Source of the DNA: Fusobacteriaceae bacterium
GTDB taxonomy: Bacteria > Fusobacteriota > Fusobacteriia > Fusobacteriales > Fusobacteriaceae
Reading direction: 5' to 3'
Assembly: GCA_900764925.1 (NCBI GenBank)
Contig: CAAFPW010000112.1
Coordinates: 1-8,127 of the forward strand
Length of the DNA: 8,127 bases
Every line of letters starts with the position of its first letter. Positions within the stretch are counted from its first letter, which is position 1. A model generated the notes under the pieces. The model did not search any database, was not told the DNA's origin, and was given only the letters and a program-made list of their open reading frames with translations. Shown piece after piece: positions 6,564-8,127 of the stretch. The position numbers were made by a program, and so were the translations under genes.

Positions 6564-6591
6564 TTGACTTATTTTCAATTTAATTTATACT
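6564..6591 (+). promoter_or_regulatory. Predicted promoter of the GntR-family regulator
   Basis: TTGACT (6564-6569) and TATACT (6586-6591) are separated by 16 nt, putting the start near 6598 and leaving a leader of only about 22 nt before the ATG at 6620. The two divergent promoters do not overlap; the dyad at 6473-6490 is about 75 bp upstream of this -35, so direct autoregulation through that site is not obvious. Confidence 0.55.
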
Positions 6592-6610
6592 TTAATTAAA
6601 GTTTTGATTG

Positions 6611-6615
6611 GGAGG
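6611..6615 (+). promoter_or_regulatory. Ribosome binding site fixing the regulator start
   Basis: GGAGG (within GGGAGGAG) lies 4 nt before the ATG at 6620. An in-frame TTG at 6608 lies upstream of this site, so it would read the SD as codons; I therefore place the start at the ATG. Confidence 0.7.
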
Positions 6616-6619
6616 AGTT

Positions 6620-7321
6620 ATGAAATTATTAATTCAAAATGAAAATGAAAGTATAAAGGAATATATATATAAAACTTTAAAATATAATATTATGACACTT
6701 TTTTTAAAGCCAGGTGAAAAAATTAGCGAAAGCGAATTACAGAGTATATTTAATACAAGTAAATCTCCAATTAGAGAAGCTCTCGTAAAATTAAAAGAGG
6801 AAAAATTAATTGATACAATTCCTCAAAAAGGAACCTTTATTTCTAAAATTAATTTAAAATTAGTAGAAAATACATTGTTTATTAGAAAAGTTTTAGAAAA
6901 GGAGATTTTAAAATTAGTTATATTATCTTCAAAAGATAAAACTGTATTACTTGAAGAGCTCAATGAAAATTTTGTTCTTATAGAAAAAATTATAAAAGAA
7001 TGTACTTCTAATGAAAAACTTGTAAAGCTTTTCAATCTTGATAAACAATTTCATGAGTATATTTTTAAGTTTGTTGATAGAGATGAAATTTGGAAGATAA
7101 TCTCTTCTTCTAGTACACATTATGAAAGATTTAGAGTTTTGGAAACTCCTGAACAGGAAAATCTTTCATTTATTTTAGAACAGCATAAAAGAATCATAGA
7201 TATTATAGAAAAAGGAGAAATAGATTCTATTGAAGAAACAATAACTTTACATAGCCAAAACTTTTTAAATTCATGTAATAATCTTTTAAAAAAATATAAA
7301 GATTATTTTATTGAAAAATAA
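6620..7321 (+). CDS. GntR-family transcriptional regulator, FadR/FCD subfamily
   Basis: A 233-residue DNA-binding regulator. Residues about 12-78 form the GntR winged helix (LKPGEKISESEL, then SKSPIREALVKLKEEKLI with Arg52, and the wing PQKGTFIS). Residues about 85-225 are an all-helical FCD ligand domain. The usual FCD metal-binding set is visible as Asp141 and His145 (DKQFHEYIF), His189 (EQHKRI) and His211 (LHSQNF), so it probably senses a carboxylic acid bound at a divalent metal. Length is normal. It is divergent from the six-gene operon with a 164-bp gap that holds both promoters and a dyad of the right kind, so I infer it represses the operon and is released by the pathway's acid substrate or an intermediate. 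The protein is rich in Lys, Ile and Glu, as expected for this genome; no break or truncation. The first in-frame ATG after the SD is used, giving MKLLIQ. Confidence 0.9.
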   Translation: MKLLIQNENESIKEYIYKTLKYNIMTLFLKPGEKISESELQSIFNTSKSPIREALVKLKEEKLIDTIPQKGTFISKINLKLVENTLFIRKVLEKEILKLVILSSKDKTVLLEELNENFVLIEKIIKECTSNEKLVKLFNLDKQFHEYIFKFVDRDEIWKIISSSSTHYERFRVLETPEQENLSFILEQHKRIIDIIEKGEIDSIEETITLHSQNFLNSCNNLLKKYKDYFIEK

Positions 7322-7343
7322 ACAGATATTATAGCAGTTACTT

Positions 7344-7349
7344 AGGAGG
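7344..7349 (+). promoter_or_regulatory. Ribosome binding site supporting a TTG start
   Basis: AGGAGG lies 4 nt upstream of a TTG at 7354. The first in-frame ATG is far inside the winged-helix domain, so the SD supports the rare start codon. Confidence 0.7.
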
Positions 7350-7353
7350 TATT

Positions 7354-7686
7354 TTGAGAGAGTTTACATGTCCATTAGAATTTATATTTTATATTTTAAG
7401 AGGAAAATGGTCCCCTATTATAATTTGGCGTGCAAGATTAGGGAACCAAAGAATTACAGATTTTAAAAAAGATATAGTCGATTGCAATGAAAGAATGATT
7501 ATAAAACATATTAATGATTTATTGGAATATAATATTTTAGCAAAAACAGAATATGACACTTATCCTAAACATACCGAGTATAATTTAACTGAGTTTGGAT
7601 GGAAATTAATCCCTGTTTTAGCAAAGATGCAAGAGTTAGGAATAGAATACTTACAAAATAATCAGTTATTAACAAAAAATGATTGA
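7354..7686 (+). CDS. HxlR-type winged-helix transcriptional regulator
   Basis: A 110-residue protein, the usual size for HxlR (DUF24) regulators, which act as dimers. Family features: the opening CPLEF with Cys6, then RGKWSPIIIW (16-25), a recognition region around NERMIIKHINDLLEYNIL (45-62), and HTEYNLTEFGWKLIPVL (73-89). Translation starts at TTG (7354) after AGGAGG; this start keeps Cys6, which in Bacillus HxlR proteins such as YodB and HypR is the redox/electrophile-sensing residue. A second cysteine is Cys44. It starts 32 bp after the GntR-family stop with no terminator between, so it may be read through, and is followed 47 bp later by the PEBP gene. It may regulate that neighbour; a thiol-stress role is an analogy, not shown. 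Confidence 0.85.
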   Translation: MREFTCPLEFIFYILRGKWSPIIIWRARLGNQRITDFKKDIVDCNERMIIKHINDLLEYNILAKTEYDTYPKHTEYNLTEFGWKLIPVLAKMQELGIEYLQNNQLLTKND

Positions 7687-7706
7687 TATGATAATATACT
7701 GTCATA
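7669..7706 (+). promoter_or_regulatory. Weak candidate promoter and dyad before the PEBP gene
   Basis: TTAACA (7669-7674) and GATAAT (7690-7695) are 15 nt apart, slightly shorter than ideal. Overlapping the -10 is a spaced dyad TATGA (7687-7691) with TCATA (7702-7706). HxlR proteins bind dyads overlapping promoters, so this is a plausible target, but in sequence this AT-rich such matches arise easily. Confidence 0.25.
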
Positions 7707-7733
7707 ATAAATTAACTTAGTGAGGTGTTTTTT

Positions 7734-8127
7734 ATGATAAAGAAGAATTCATTTAATCCGTTGGTGACTTCATCTTCTACTTTTGAATTAGAAAGTAGTG
7801 GGATAAAAAATGGAGTTATTGAAGAAAGATTTGGTAAATTTGGTAGCGAAAATATTAAAGGCATGCCTTCTAGATCAATGCCTTTAAAATGGAGAAACAT
7901 TCCTGAAGGAACAAAGTCATTTGCCCTTGTTATGGAGGACTATGATGCTATTCCAGTAGCTGGATTTTCATGGATACATTGGGTAGCCATTATTCCAGGT
8001 AATCTTACTGAATTATCTGAAAATGCTAGTTTAGAAAATAAAGAGATAATTCAAGGGGTAAATAGCTGGATATCATCTTTAGGGGGACTAACAAAAGCTG
8101 AAGCAGCACACTTTGGTGGTCCAGCTC
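7734..8127 (+). CDS. PEBP-family protein (YbhB/YbcL, Raf-kinase-inhibitor-like), cut by window end
   Basis: The ATG at 7734 follows GAGGTG (7722-7727) with 6 nt spacing; 131 codons are open to the right edge with no stop, whereas bacterial members are usually about 150-180 residues, so the C-terminus is missing. Family signatures: EDYDAIP (68-74) corresponding to the D-x-D-A-P ligand-pocket motif, FSWIHWVAIIPG (78-89) with His82, and FGGPA (127-131) matching the conserved (Y/F)GGPxPP. No signal peptide is visible, so it is probably cytoplasmic. The biochemical role of bacterial PEBP proteins is poorly defined; they bind small anionic or phospho-ligands. It has no obvious link to the dicarboxylate operon and is probably paired with the HxlR regulator upstream. 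Confidence 0.85.
   Translation, partial: MIKKNSFNPLVTSSSTFELESSGIKNGVIEERFGKFGSENIKGMPSRSMPLKWRNIPEGTKSFALVMEDYDAIPVAGFSWIHWVAIIPGNLTELSENASLENKEIIQGVNSWISSLGGLTKAEAAHFGGPA

Noticed and set aside
6608..6619. TTG start for the GntR-family regulator
   Set aside because: It precedes the GGAGG site, which would be translated as codons; the ATG at 6620 follows the SD.
7340..7726. Short shared string ACTTAG-GAGGT before both the HxlR and PEBP start codons (7340-7350 and 7715-7726)
   Set aside because: Most of the match is the SD itself; six further bases are too few to claim a regulatory repeat.
7712..7900. Minus-strand open frame of 62 codons at the right end
   Set aside because: It is the shadow of the PEBP gene on the opposite strand, with no SD and no known domain.
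1..8127. Mobile elements, CRISPR arrays, tRNA or rRNA genes
   Set aside because: I saw no spaced repeats, transposase motifs, terminal inverted repeats flanking a gene, or tRNA-like cloverleaf arms on either strand.

Overview
The window is very AT-rich, with tightly packed genes, strong Shine-Dalgarno (SD) sequences, T/A-ending codons and a strictly anaerobic style of metabolism. This suggests a low-GC anaerobe. I favour Fusobacteriota (Fusobacterium/Cetobacterium type), with a Clostridia-like Firmicute as the alternative; this is an impression from composition and gene content, as no phylogenetic marker is present.

About 80% of the window (109-6455) is one minus-strand operon of six genes with gaps of 1-16 bp. 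In order of transcription these are a class III (CaiB/BaiF) CoA-transferase, an HMG-CoA-lyase-family lyase, a MatC-type dicarboxylate permease, an aconitase-family large subunit (LeuC/DmdA-like), the matching small subunit (LeuD/DmdB-like), and a PrpF/Mii-type double-bond isomerase. A promoter (TTGACT-17-TATAAA with extended -10) lies directly before the first gene. A dyad that looks like a GntR-family operator sits just downstream of the predicted transcription start. A stem-loop at the left edge follows the last gene.

Divergent from the operon, on the plus strand, is an FCD-type GntR regulator (6620-7321), the likely local controller. After it come a small HxlR-type regulator with an N-terminal cysteine (TTG start) and the first 131 codons of a PEBP (YbhB/YbcL-like) protein cut by the right edge. 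These last two probably form a separate unit.

The six operon genes fit one catabolic route for a C5 branched unsaturated dicarboxylate: import by the MatC-type carrier; itaconate to citraconate by the PrpF-like isomerase; citraconate to (R)-citramalate by the LeuCD-like hydratase; (R)-citramalate to (R)-citramalyl-CoA by the CoA-transferase; cleavage to acetyl-CoA + pyruvate by the HMG-CoA-lyase-like enzyme. This differs from the characterised itaconate route of Pseudomonas/Yersinia, which activates itaconate to the CoA ester before hydration. A methylated homologue (3-methylitaconate/2,3-dimethylmaleate, giving propionyl-CoA + pyruvate) is the main alternative. The substrate is inferred; the enzyme families are read from conserved motifs.
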